This document shows positions 7,155-14,897 of a DNA stretch of 19,709 bases, in pieces (the first letter of the stretch is position 1; the number at the start of each line of letters is the position of its first letter). The stretch covers positions 1 to 19,709 of the forward strand of contig CAZEFK010000139.1 of assembly GCA_964511405.1 (NCBI GenBank), given 5' to 3'. A program made the position numbers and the translations under genes. Below the pieces are notes generated by a model. The model was given only the letters and a program-made list of their open reading frames with translations. It ran no database searches and was not told the DNA's origin. The DNA is from CAZEFK01 sp964511405 (lineage in GTDB: Bacteria > Pseudomonadota > Alphaproteobacteria > Elsterales > Elsteraceae).

Positions 7155-8491
7155 GGCTGCGCTCCCACCGGCTCGGTCACCGGCAGCGTCGGCCGGCCGA
7201 TGCAGACATAGTGGAATCCGGCCGACTGCATGGTCTGCGGCTCGTAGACGTTGCGCAGATCGATCATCACCGGGCTGCGCATCAGCCGCTTGACCCGGTT
7301 GAGGTCGAGGCTACGGAACTCGTTCCACTCCGTGATGAGGCACAGCGCATCGGCGCCACCCATGCACTCATAGGCCGTGTCGCACCACACCACGTCGTCC
7401 AGCATCTGCTTGGCCTCGTCCATGCCCTCGGGGTCGAAGGCGCGCACGGTGGCCCCCATGGCGATCAGCGCCGGCACGATATCCAGGCTGGGACTGTCGC
7501 GCATGTCGTCGGTGTTGGGCTTGAAGGTCAGGCCCAGCACGGCTACGGTCTTGCCGGCCAGCGAGCCCCCGACGGCATCGCGCACCTTGTCGGCCATGCG
7601 CTTCTTGCGCGCATCGTTGATCGCCACCACGGTCTCGATGATGCGCAACGGCGCGCCCGCGTCCTGCGCGGTCTTGACCAGCGCCAGCGTGTCCTTCGGA
7701 AAGCAGCTGCCGCCATAGCCCGGGCCGGCATGCAGGAACTTGCGGCCGATGCGGCCGTCGAGGCCGATGCCGCGCGCGACGTCGTGGACATCGCAGCCCA
7801 GCGCCTCGCACAGGTCGGCGACCTCGTTGATGAAGGTGATCTTGGTGGCGAGGAAGGTGTTGGCCGCGTACTTGATGAGCTCGGACGTCTCCAGCGAGGT
7901 GAAGACCATCGGCGTCTCGATCAGGTAGAGCGGCCGGTAGAGCTGGCGCATGGTCTCGCGCGCGCGCTCGGAACTGGTGCCGATCACCACCCGGTCAGGC
8001 CGCATGAAATCGTTGATCGCCGAGCCCTCGCGCAGGAACTCGGGGTTCGAGACCACGTCGAAGTCCAGGCCGGGATTGGTTTCGCGGACGATCCGCGCGA
8101 CCTCGCGGCCGGTGCCGACCGGCACCGTCGACTTGGTGACGATCACCGCATAGTGGTCGAGCGCCTCGGCGATCTCGCGCGCCGCGGCATAGACATAGCT
8201 GAGGTCGGCATGGCCGTCGCCGCGCCGGGACGGGGTGCCGACCGCGATGAACACGGCGTCGACCCCGGCCAGCGCGTCGCGCAGATTGGTGGTCACCGAC
8301 AGCCGGCCGGCGCGCATGTTGGCCTGGACCATCTGCTCCAGGCCGGGCTCGAAGATCGGGATCTCGCCGCGCTCCAGGCGCTCGATCTTGTTTGCGTCCT
8401 TGTCGACGCAGGCGACCTCGACCCCGAATTCCGAGAAGCAGGCCCCCGACACCAAGCCGACATAGCCGGTGCCGATCATGGCGATGCGCAT
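7151..8491 (-). CDS. ugd: UDP-glucose 6-dehydrogenase
   Basis: Oxidises UDP-glucose to UDP-glucuronate with two NAD+; UDP-glucuronate is a precursor for acidic exopolysaccharide or lipid A/LPS sugars. The 446-residue product starts MRIAMIGTGYVGLVSG with the NAD-binding GxGYVG (7-12). It contains the catalytic cysteine in GGSCFPKD (Cys263), the conserved TKSTVPVGT and EFLREGSAI motifs, and the C-terminal UDP-binding region with GLTFKPNTDDMRDSPS. The ATG at 8491 is preceded by GAGGAG at 6 nt. It lies 46 nt downstream of galU and overlaps pgm by 4 nt, so the three genes form one operon that makes UDP-glucuronate from glucose phosphates. TuaD/RkpK-type orthologues are the closest recognisable relatives. 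Confidence 0.97.
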   Translation of the reverse strand: MRIAMIGTGYVGLVSGACFSEFGVEVACVDKDANKIERLERGEIPIFEPGLEQMVQANMRAGRLSVTTNLRDALAGVDAVFIAVGTPSRRGDGHADLSYVYAAAREIAEALDHYAVIVTKSTVPVGTGREVARIVRETNPGLDFDVVSNPEFLREGSAINDFMRPDRVVIGTSSERARETMRQLYRPLYLIETPMVFTSLETSELIKYAANTFLATKITFINEVADLCEALGCDVHDVARGIGLDGRIGRKFLHAGPGYGGSCFPKDTLALVKTAQDAGAPLRIIETVVAINDARKKRMADKVRDAVGGSLAGKTVAVLGLTFKPNTDDMRDSPSLDIVPALIAMGATVRAFDPEGMDEAKQMLDDVVWCDTAYECMGGADALCLITEWNEFRSLDLNRVKRLMRSPVMIDLRNVYEPQTMQSAGFHYVCIGRPTLPVTEPVGAQP

Positions 8492-8537
8492 CGCGTTCTC
8501 CTCTGCGCCGGGCAGTTCGTCCGGCGATGATAGCCGA

Positions 8538-9407
8538 TCAGATGTAGTGGGGCAGGAACTGCCGGACCGCCGCGGCCAGGTCCGGGCGCTCGAGCGCGAA
8601 CGCCAGGTTGGCTTCCAGGAAGCCGACCTTGTCGCCGCAGTCGAAGCGGCGGCCGTCGAAGCGCAGGCCATGGAACGGGGTCGAACCGATCAGCTCGGCC
8701 AGGGCGTCGGTCAGCTGGATCTCGCCGCCGGCTCCACGCTCCTGGCGGTCGAGATAGGTGAAGACCTCGGGCGGCAGGATGTAGCGGCCGATCACGGCAC
8801 AGGTCGACGGCGCATTGGCCGGCTTGGGCTTCTCGACGATGCCGCGGACCGCGACCAGCCGCCCGTCGTCGCTGGCCGGGTCGATCACGCCGTAGCGGCT
8901 GGTCTGCTCGCGCGGCACGTCCATGACCGCGACGATCGTGCCGCCGACCTTGGCGTGCGCATCGACCATCTGCGCCAGGCAGCCGCGCTGGCCGAGGATC
9001 AGGTCGTCGGCCAGCAGCACCGCGAAGGCCTCGCCATTGACCAGATCGCGCGCGCACCAGACCGCGTGGCCGAGGCCGAGGGCCTCGGGCTGGCGGGTGT
9101 AGGCGATCCGCCCGGCCGGCACCGAGGTCGCCTCGACCAGCTTCAGCATGTCGCGCTTGCCGCGCATCTCCAGGATGTGCTGCAGCTCGGCCGAATGGTC
9201 GAAATGGTCTTCGATCGCGGTCTTGCCCCGGCCGGTGACGAAGATCAGCTGCTCGATGCCAGCCTCCAAGGCCTCTTCGACCGCGTACTGGATCAGCGGC
9301 TTGTCGACGACCGGCAGCATCTCCTTCGGCATCGCCTTGGTCGCCGGGAGGAAGCGGGTGCCGAGGCCACCCACGGGAAAGATCGCTTTGCGGACGGGTT
9401 GGGTCAT
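8538..9407 (-). CDS. galU: UTP--glucose-1-phosphate uridylyltransferase
   Basis: Makes UDP-glucose from UTP and glucose-1-phosphate in the cytoplasm. The 289-residue product has the nucleotide-binding signature FPVGGLGTRFLPATKAMPKE near the N-terminus, then KPLIQYAVEEA. It continues with the QPEALGLGHAVWCA donor loop, the ADD metal site within VLLADDLIL, and the IVEKPKP and GGEIQLTDA segments of bacterial GalU. FDCGDKVGF near the C-terminus is also typical. The ATG at 9407 gives the standard MTQPVRKAIFP start, with a weak AGGA just upstream. It is the first gene of galU-ugd-pgm. The upstream 9408-9586 holds no gene; it contains a CGGGC/GCCCG hairpin near 9477-9494 and no promoter I can call with confidence. 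Confidence 0.97.
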   Translation of the reverse strand: MTQPVRKAIFPVGGLGTRFLPATKAMPKEMLPVVDKPLIQYAVEEALEAGIEQLIFVTGRGKTAIEDHFDHSAELQHILEMRGKRDMLKLVEATSVPAGRIAYTRQPEALGLGHAVWCARDLVNGEAFAVLLADDLILGQRGCLAQMVDAHAKVGGTIVAVMDVPREQTSRYGVIDPASDDGRLVAVRGIVEKPKPANAPSTCAVIGRYILPPEVFTYLDRQERGAGGEIQLTDALAELIGSTPFHGLRFDGRRFDCGDKVGFLEANLAFALERPDLAAAVRQFLPHYI

Positions 9408-9567
9408 GATCCTGTCGCGACCGCGCGCGACGCGCCCGGTCCCTGCTCCTTCGCTGCTGCACACCAGACCGGTTAACGGGCGGCACCGTGCCCGGTTACA
9501 TGCCATAGGCGCGATGGCGGACGCAAGGCGACCCACCCTGCGGCGCAGCGCGCACATGGGCAGCGAT

Positions 9568-9582
9568 TAACGCTTAACGTTA
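9568..9582 (-). other. Small AT-rich inverted repeat after uraD
   Basis: TAACG (9568-9572) and CGTTA (9578-9582) flank CTTAA, just downstream of the uraD stop codon. The 5-bp stem is weak and lacks a T-run. The local AT richness stands out, but a function as a terminator is doubtful. Confidence 0.25.
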
Positions 9583-9586
9583 GGCC

Positions 9587-10099
9587 TTAATCCTGGATCA
9601 GCGCAGCCAGCCTGATGCGCGCGATGATCGCGACCTCGGCCAGCGCCGCGGCCATTTCCTGCGCTCGGTCATGGCCCAGCCGGATCTCGAACGCGCGCTT
9701 GATCGCGTCCTTGCTGTGTGCCTTGACCGCGATGATGAAGGGAAAGCCGAAGCGCGCCCGATAGGCGCGGTTGCGAGCCTCGAACCACGCGAACTCGTCG
9801 TCGTCCAGGCGGTCGAGCCCGGCCGCCGCCTGCTCGCCGGCCGAGGCCGCCGTCAGGGTGCCCGCCCGCGCCAGGCGTCCGGCCAGGTCGGGATGGGCCT
9901 CCAGCAACGCCAGCTGGCGCTCCGTGCCGGCGGCGGCCACGGCGGCGACCATCGCCTGGTGCAGCGCGTCGACGGAGGCGAACGGCCGCGATGCGGCGGC
10001 GGCGGCCGGCACCCAGGGTGAATGCTCGAACACGCCGCCCAGGACTTCGGCGAAGCGGTCGGCCGGCATGGCGTCGAGGTCGGCCAGTGTCACGGACAT
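9587..10099 (-). CDS. uraD: 2-oxo-4-hydroxy-4-carboxy-5-ureidoimidazoline (OHCU) decarboxylase
   Basis: UraD catalyses the last step of the three-enzyme uricase route, turning OHCU into S-allantoin. The 170-residue product has the usual length. It contains the family core LEAHPDLAGRLA with the catalytic histidine (His69), then EQAAAGLDRL, then RARFGFPFIIAVK, and it ends with the conserved basic helix. The ATG at 10099 gives MSVTLADLDAMP, a normal start for the family; the frame stays open upstream into the palindromic element, which I exclude. No uricase, HIU hydrolase, allantoinase or purine transporter gene is visible in the window, so the enzyme is an isolated pathway member here. No strong ribosome binding site precedes the start. 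Confidence 0.92.
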   Translation of the reverse strand: MSVTLADLDAMPADRFAEVLGGVFEHSPWVPAAAAASRPFASVDALHQAMVAAVAAAGTERQLALLEAHPDLAGRLARAGTLTAASAGEQAAAGLDRLDDDEFAWFEARNRAYRARFGFPFIIAVKAHSKDAIKRAFEIRLGHDRAQEMAAALAEVAIIARIRLAALIQD

Positions 10100-10135
10100 G
10101 GCCGCGATCGGACCATGCCGACCGGGCCGGCGCAA

Positions 10136-10252
10136 GGCCGCTAAGCAGGCTCTGTTGAGCCTGCTTACACTTTCAAGTCCAAGCAGCATTGATTTTCCTC
10201 GTTCCGAGGAAAATCAATCGTGGCTTTAGCCACGCAAGGCTGCTTAGCGGCC
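10136..10252. repeat. Palindromic repeat element with 13-bp terminal inverted repeats and three internal hairpins
   Basis: The outer ends are perfect inverted repeats, GGCCGCTAAGCAG (10136-10148) and CTGCTTAGCGGCC (10240-10252). Inside are three hairpins. The first is an 11-bp stem TAAGCAGGCTC/GAGCCTGCTTA (10142-10152, 10157-10167). The second is a 14-bp stem ATTGATTTTCCTCG/CGAGGAAAATCAAT with a 3-nt loop (10188-10201, 10205-10218). The third is a 7-bp stem CGTGGCT/AGCCACG (10219-10225, 10228-10234). AAGCAGC (10181-10187) can also pair with GCTGCTT (10239-10245), enclosing hairpins 2 and 3 in a three-way junction. The centre is AT-rich against a GC-rich background. CGCAAGGC occurs as a direct repeat at 10131-10138 and 10233-10240. 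It looks like a REP/MITE-type mobile repeat or an elaborate 3'-end structure; no family was recognised. Confidence 0.8.
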
Positions 10253-10987
10253 CAGCAGGACCGCGCGCGCTTCGTTGATCCGCGCCGCCGCCGCGTCCGA
10301 GCCGCCGCGGTCGGGATGGTTGGCCAGGATCAGCCGGCGGTGCGCCTCGGTCACGTCCAGATCGCTGGGGTTGCCGTCCAGGCCCAGGATCCTGAGCGCC
10401 TCGCGCCGGCCCATGCCGCCCGGCCGACGCGCGGCGAACCACCGCTCCGGTTCGGGCTCGGGCTCGGGCGGCGGCTCCGGATCCGGGGGCGCGGCGTAGT
10501 GCGGGTCGACGGCCAGCGTCCGCCAGTTCGGCAGCAGCTGGTCGAGATAGGATTCGACCAGCTGCGCCGACAGGGGATCGGCGCGGGCGGTCTCGCGCCA
10601 GAGCCAGATCAGGCGGGCGGTGTCGAGCTCGGACAGGCGTCGGCCGGCATAGCGGCCGCGGCGCACATCGCCCTCCATCACGCCGCGGGCCGGATCGCTG
10701 ACCACCCGGACATAGTCGGCCTCGATGGTCTCGCGGGACTCGGGCTCGGCCACCCAGCCGCGCAGCCGCTGGCGGGTGACGTGCCAGACCAGCACCGCCA
10801 GGCCCGCGGCCAGCAGCACCAGCGGACCCTGGCCCGACCACACCATGACCCCCGACGCCCCGACGGCCACGGCCAGCCCGAGCAGCTGCAGGCCCAGCAG
10901 CACCCGTTGCGCGCTGTTGTTGACCAGCGTCCGCGCGATCAGCACCAGGATCACCAGCAGCAGGAAATAGGCGATCAGCAGGCCCAT
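10244..10987 (-). CDS. Membrane-anchored J-domain protein (DnaJ-like, Pam18/Tim14-type)
   Basis: A probable inner-membrane co-chaperone that stimulates DnaK through a C-terminal J domain. The 247-residue product has three hydrophobic segments (about 2-20, 29-50 and 54-72). A cytoplasmic region follows, with YVRVVSDPARGVMEGDVRRG and GRRLSELD; this pattern recurs in a family of alphaproteobacterial DnaJ-domain membrane proteins. Next come a proline/glutamate-rich linker (PDPEPPPEPEPEPE) and a short J domain (about 196-247) with the essential HPD at 224-226 followed by RGGS, as in Pam18-type J domains. The ATG at 10987 begins MGLLIAYFLLL. The stop codon and last codons lie inside the right arm of the palindromic element. 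It is divergent from the flavoprotein gene, 93 nt apart. Its substrate is unknown. Confidence 0.88.
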   Translation of the reverse strand: MGLLIAYFLLLVILVLIARTLVNNSAQRVLLGLQLLGLAVAVGASGVMVWSGQGPLVLLAAGLAVLVWHVTRQRLRGWVAEPESRETIEADYVRVVSDPARGVMEGDVRRGRYAGRRLSELDTARLIWLWRETARADPLSAQLVESYLDQLLPNWRTLAVDPHYAAPPDPEPPPEPEPEPERWFAARRPGGMGRREALRILGLDGNPSDLDVTEAHRRLILANHPDRGGSDAAAARINEARAVLLGR

Positions 10988-11080
10988 CGCCCCGGCCCTT
11001 CAGACGTGGCGGCCCGGCAGCTTGACCCGCGACCGCCGGGGAGGCGAAGTAGACCGCGCGGTTGCTGGGAGCTAAGGGAC

Positions 11081-12202
11081 ATGGAGCGGATCGACTGCGT
11101 CGTGATCGGAGCCGGCGTGATCGGCTTGGCGGTCGCGCGCGCGCTGGCCACCGCCGGGCGCGAGGTCGCCATGGTCGAGGCCGCGCCGGCGATCGGCACC
11201 GAAACGTCGAGCCGCAACTCGGAAGTGATCCATGCCGGCATCTATTATCCCGCGGGAAGCCTGAAGGCCGCAGCCTGCGTCGCCGGGCGCGAGCGGCTCT
11301 ATGCCTATTGCCACGAGCGCGCCATTCCCCATGCCCGCCTCGGCAAGCTGATCGTGGCGACGGCAGCCGAGCAGACCGCTACGTTGCGCGATCTGGCCGC
11401 AAAGGCCAAGACCAACGGCGTCACAGACCTGGAATGGCTGGACCGCCCGGCGGTCCAGGCCCTGGAGCCGGAGCTGTCGGCCGTGGCGGCGCTGCTGTCG
11501 CCGTCCTCGGGCATCGTCGACAGCCATGCTTTCATGCTGGCCCTGCAGGGCGATGCCGAAGCGGCCGGTGCCATGATCGCGTTCGCGACCCCGGTCGTCG
11601 GCGGCCGCGTCCAGCCCGACGGCGTCGAGCTCGAGACCGGCGGCGCCGAGCCCATGCGGCTCAAGGCTCGGCTGGTGGTCAATTGCGCCGGCCTGCATGC
11701 GACCGCGGTCGCCCGCGCGATCGCCGGTGTCGCGCCGGCCTCGATCCCCGACGTCGGCTACGCCAAGGGCAACTATTTCGGGCTGGACGGCCGCGTGCCG
11801 TTCCGGCGCCTGGTCTATCCGGTGCCGGAGCCCGGCGGCCTGGGCGTGCATGTCACCCTCGACCTGGCCGGCCGTGCCCGCTTCGGCCCCGACGTCGAGT
11901 GGATCGACAGCCTGGACTACCGGGTCGATCCGGCGCGGGCCCAGCCGTTCTACGCCGCGGTGCGGCGCTATTGGCCTGATCTGCCCGACGGCGCCCTTCA
12001 TGCCGACTATTGCGGCATCCGGGTCAAGCTCAACCCCAAGCAGGGCGGGACGCCCGACTTCGTGATCCAGGGCCCGGCCGACCATGGCGGGCCCGGCCTG
12101 ATCAATCTGTACGGCATCGAGTCGCCGGGCCTGACCGCCTCGCTGGCCTTGGCCCAGCGCGTCCTCGACCTGGCCGGGTCGCCCGCCATGGCGGCGGCGT
12201 GA
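11081..12202 (+). CDS. FAD-dependent oxidoreductase, L-2-hydroxyglutarate oxidase/dehydrogenase-like
   Basis: A DAO-family flavoprotein, most like LhgO/L2HGDH, which oxidise L-2-hydroxyglutarate to 2-oxoglutarate and pass electrons to the quinone pool. The 373-residue product has an N-terminal Rossmann FAD site (VVIGAGVIGLAVA; GxGxxG at 10-15) with the acidic end of strand 2 (MVEAAP). The family signature TSSRNSEVIHAGIYYP (about 42-57) is present, as are IVDSHAFMLAL, VNCAGLHA and the C-terminal GLINLYGIESPGLTASLA. It is shorter than E. coli LhgO (about 420), as in many alphaproteobacterial homologues. The ATG at 11081 is preceded by GGGAG (spacing 10) and AAGGG (spacing 3). Its stop overlaps the GTG of the next gene by 4 nt. 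The substrate is inferred from the family; another 2-hydroxy acid is possible. Confidence 0.88.
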   Translation: MERIDCVVIGAGVIGLAVARALATAGREVAMVEAAPAIGTETSSRNSEVIHAGIYYPAGSLKAAACVAGRERLYAYCHERAIPHARLGKLIVATAAEQTATLRDLAAKAKTNGVTDLEWLDRPAVQALEPELSAVAALLSPSSGIVDSHAFMLALQGDAEAAGAMIAFATPVVGGRVQPDGVELETGGAEPMRLKARLVVNCAGLHATAVARAIAGVAPASIPDVGYAKGNYFGLDGRVPFRRLVYPVPEPGGLGVHVTLDLAGRARFGPDVEWIDSLDYRVDPARAQPFYAAVRRYWPDLPDGALHADYCGIRVKLNPKQGGTPDFVIQGPADHGGPGLINLYGIESPGLTASLALAQRVLDLAGSPAMAAA

Positions 12203-13257
12203 GGCGCCTCTGGCGCCTGGGGCTGGTCCTCGTCCTGCTGGCCGCCGGCCTGGCCGGTCGGCCCGGGCACGCGCAGGAGCCGGCGCCCAAGCCGGTCACC
12301 ATCTACACCGGCCTGGCCGAGCCCGAGCTGGCGCCGCTCGGCGCCCTGATGGCGCGCGAGAAGATCCCGGTGCGGGTGGTCAGCATCGACGACGACCGCC
12401 TGATCGAGCAGCTGGCCGAGGACGGGCCGTCGGGACCGGCCGATATCGTCCTGCTGTCGGGCATCGACCGCCTGGACCGCGCGGTCCAGGCCGGGGTGCT
12501 GCAGCCCTTCGCCCTGCCGGCGGTCGAGCAGGCGGTGCCGCCGGCCCTGCGCGACCCGACCGCGCACTGGTTCGGGGTCGCCAAGATTGCCCGGGTGATC
12601 GTCTATGCCGCCGATCGCGTGAAGCCCGGCGACGTCGCCCGCTATGAGAGCCTGGCCGCCCCGGCCTGGTCCGACCGCCTGTGCCTGGCGCCCGCCGGCC
12701 GCGCCGAAAACCGCGGGCTGCTGGCGGCCCTGGTCGGGCGGCTCGGGCCCGACGGCGCCGAGGCCTGGGCCAAGGGGGTGGCCGAGAATGCGACCCTGAC
12801 CGAAGTCCCGATGCCAAGCGGCCCATCCACCGCCGTCGACCGGGCGCTGGTCGAGGCGATCGCGGGTGGCGCCTGCGACGTCGCCCTGATCGGCTCGCGG
12901 ACCATGGCCTGGCTGGCCGAGCCGGGCAAGGATGCGGCTCAGCTGCGCGCCAAGGTCGGCTTCGTGTGGCCCGACCAGGGCCATGGCGGCACCCATGTCG
13001 ACGTGATCGGCGCCGGCATCGCCGCCGGCAGCGACCGCCGCGACGCTGTCCTGCATGCCCTCGCCCTGCTCGTCGGTGACGAGGGCCAGCGGCTGATCGG
13101 CCAGGCCTTTCGCGCCTATCCGACCAAGGCCGAGGTGCCGCTGACCGACGCCCTCACCCGCTACGGCCCGTTCGAAGCCGCCAGCACGCCGCTCGGGACC
13201 CTGCTGCCGCTGCTGCCCCAGGCCCGGGCGATCGCGGAACGGGTCGGGTGGCCGTAG
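12199..13257 (+). CDS. Periplasmic substrate-binding protein of the ferric-iron ABC transporter family, atypical ligand residues
   Basis: The 352-residue product starts at a GTG that overlaps the upstream stop as GTGA. A Sec signal peptide (about 1-25, ending GHA before Gln26) precedes a FbpA/FutA-like fold. VTIYTGLAEPELAPL aligns with the strand-1 region, and SGPADIVLLSGIDRLDRAVQAGVLQP with the next. GGACDVALIGSRTMAW (224-239), GGTHVDVIGAGIAAGS and AYPTKAEVP match the remaining family landmarks. In iron-binding members the strand after CDVAL carries Asn-Thr/Ser-Tyr-Tyr, whose tyrosines hold Fe(III). Here it reads Gly-Ser-Arg-Thr, and the first-lobe His/Tyr is also absent. No permease or ATPase gene is adjacent. 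It may bind a different anion or metal complex, perhaps linked to the flavoprotein reaction, but that is inference. Confidence 0.85.
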   Translation: MRRLWRLGLVLVLLAAGLAGRPGHAQEPAPKPVTIYTGLAEPELAPLGALMAREKIPVRVVSIDDDRLIEQLAEDGPSGPADIVLLSGIDRLDRAVQAGVLQPFALPAVEQAVPPALRDPTAHWFGVAKIARVIVYAADRVKPGDVARYESLAAPAWSDRLCLAPAGRAENRGLLAALVGRLGPDGAEAWAKGVAENATLTEVPMPSGPSTAVDRALVEAIAGGACDVALIGSRTMAWLAEPGKDAAQLRAKVGFVWPDQGHGGTHVDVIGAGIAAGSDRRDAVLHALALLVGDEGQRLIGQAFRAYPTKAEVPLTDALTRYGPFEAASTPLGTLLPLLPQARAIAERVGWP

Positions 13258-13260
13258 GCG

Positions 13261-13722
13261 TCAGGGATGGGCCGGGAGATACCGCATGGCCGCCAGCAGG
13301 ACGCCGACGGCGGCGATCATCATGCCGCCCAGGCGGATCGTCATGCGCTGCTCCGACAGCTTCAGGTCGGACTGGATATCCGCGATCTTGAGGTCGAGCC
13401 TGCGGCCCATCGCTTCCAATTCCAGCTTGGTGGCCATTTCCGCTCTGACGTTGGCGATATCGGTCTTGAGCGCGGTGGTGTCCGCCTTGAGCGTGGCGAC
13501 GTCGGCCTTGAGCACGGCAACGTCCGCCTTGAGCACGGCGACATCCGCCTTGAGCACGGCGACATCCGCCTTGAGCGCGGTGGTGTCCGCCTTGGTCGCC
13601 AGGTTGGCCAAGTCGGATTGCTGGGCTTCGCTGATGGCGCGCGTGACCGCCTCGGCCTGCTCCTGCGGCAGGCCGGCCTTCCGGAGATCATGGGCGGTCT
13701 TCAGCGTGTCCATCACGGGCAT
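13261..13722 (-). CDS. DUF1640-like coiled-coil protein with C-terminal membrane anchor
   Basis: The 153-residue product has an N-terminal head (MDTLKTAHDLRKAGLPQEQAEAV) that resembles DUF1640/CCDC90-type proteins. A long coiled coil follows (about 40-125) with regular heptads of the type L-K-A-D-x-x-x. One transmembrane segment lies near the C-terminus (about 130-148, RLGGMMIAAVGVLLAAMRYL). This head-stalk-anchor layout is shared with the bacterial relatives of the mitochondrial MCU-regulator/CCDC90 proteins, whose role in bacteria is not established. I chose the ATG at 13722 because GGAAGGGG (13727-13734) precedes it; an in-frame ATG at 13740 lies upstream of that site. It is 41 nt downstream of pspF on the same strand and may be co-transcribed, which raises a possible envelope-stress link. 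It converges with the binding-protein gene, 3 nt apart. Confidence 0.82.
   Translation of the reverse strand: MPVMDTLKTAHDLRKAGLPQEQAEAVTRAISEAQQSDLANLATKADTTALKADVAVLKADVAVLKADVAVLKADVATLKADTTALKTDIANVRAEMATKLELEAMGRRLDLKIADIQSDLKLSEQRMTIRLGGMMIAAVGVLLAAMRYLPAHP
13465..13590. repeat. Six tandem 21-bp units coding for coiled-coil heptads
   Basis: Units beginning CTTGAGC start at 13465, 13486, 13507, 13528, 13549 and 13570, exactly 21 bp apart; a diverged seventh unit starts at 13591. The middle units are nearly identical (CTTGAGCACGGCGACATCCGC with one or two changes). On the minus strand each encodes one heptad of the DUF1640-like stalk, so copy-number change alters stalk length without shifting frame. 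Confidence 0.92.
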
Positions 13723-13763
13723 TTGACCCCTTCCGGCCATAGTGCGTCAGGCTGGTGCCGGAC

Positions 13764-14762
<999 letters not shown>

Positions 14763-14767
14763 TGGCG

Positions 14768-14783
14768 AGAATCACCAAATTCT
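14768..14783. promoter_or_regulatory. Candidate PspF upstream activating site
   Basis: AGAAT (14768-14772) and ATTCT (14779-14783) form an inverted repeat centred about 94 bp before the predicted pspA start and only 6 bp before the pspF ATG. That is a suitable place for an enhancer-binding site that could also autoregulate pspF. No alphaproteobacterial PspF consensus was matched; the call rests on symmetry and position. Confidence 0.3.
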
Positions 14784-14841
14784 GGCGTGATCGACAAACT
14801 GCCACGCGCCTGCCGCGTGACGCAACCGCAGGATCCCGCCA

Positions 14842-14858
14842 TTGGCACGGCCGATGCT
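14842..14858 (+). promoter_or_regulatory. Sigma-54 (-24/-12) promoter of the psp operon
   Basis: TTGGCACGGCCGATGCT matches the sigma-54 consensus: TTGGCACG at -24, exactly 10 nt between the GG (14844-14845) and the GC (14856-14857), and TGCT at -12. The predicted start near 14869 leaves a leader of about 29 nt before the pspA ATG. The divergent pspF gene supplies the matching activator. Confidence 0.85.
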
Positions 14859-14897
14859 GTAGCCCCGGCATCCGATCCAGAGGACCGAGGACGCGCC

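Noticed and set aside
10136..10252. The palindromic element as a tRNA gene or a plain terminator
   Set aside because: No anticodon arm, T-loop or CCA-like layout is present, and none of the hairpins is followed by a T-run on either strand.
10220..11080. A 287-codon in-frame extension upstream of the flavoprotein ATG
   Set aside because: It runs antisense through the J-domain gene and its translation is low-complexity. The FAD-binding fold starts right at the ATG at 11081, which has ribosome-binding-site candidates.
13465..13590. 21-bp repeats as a CRISPR array
   Set aside because: The units are contiguous with no spacers, in frame, and encode heptads of a coiled-coil protein.
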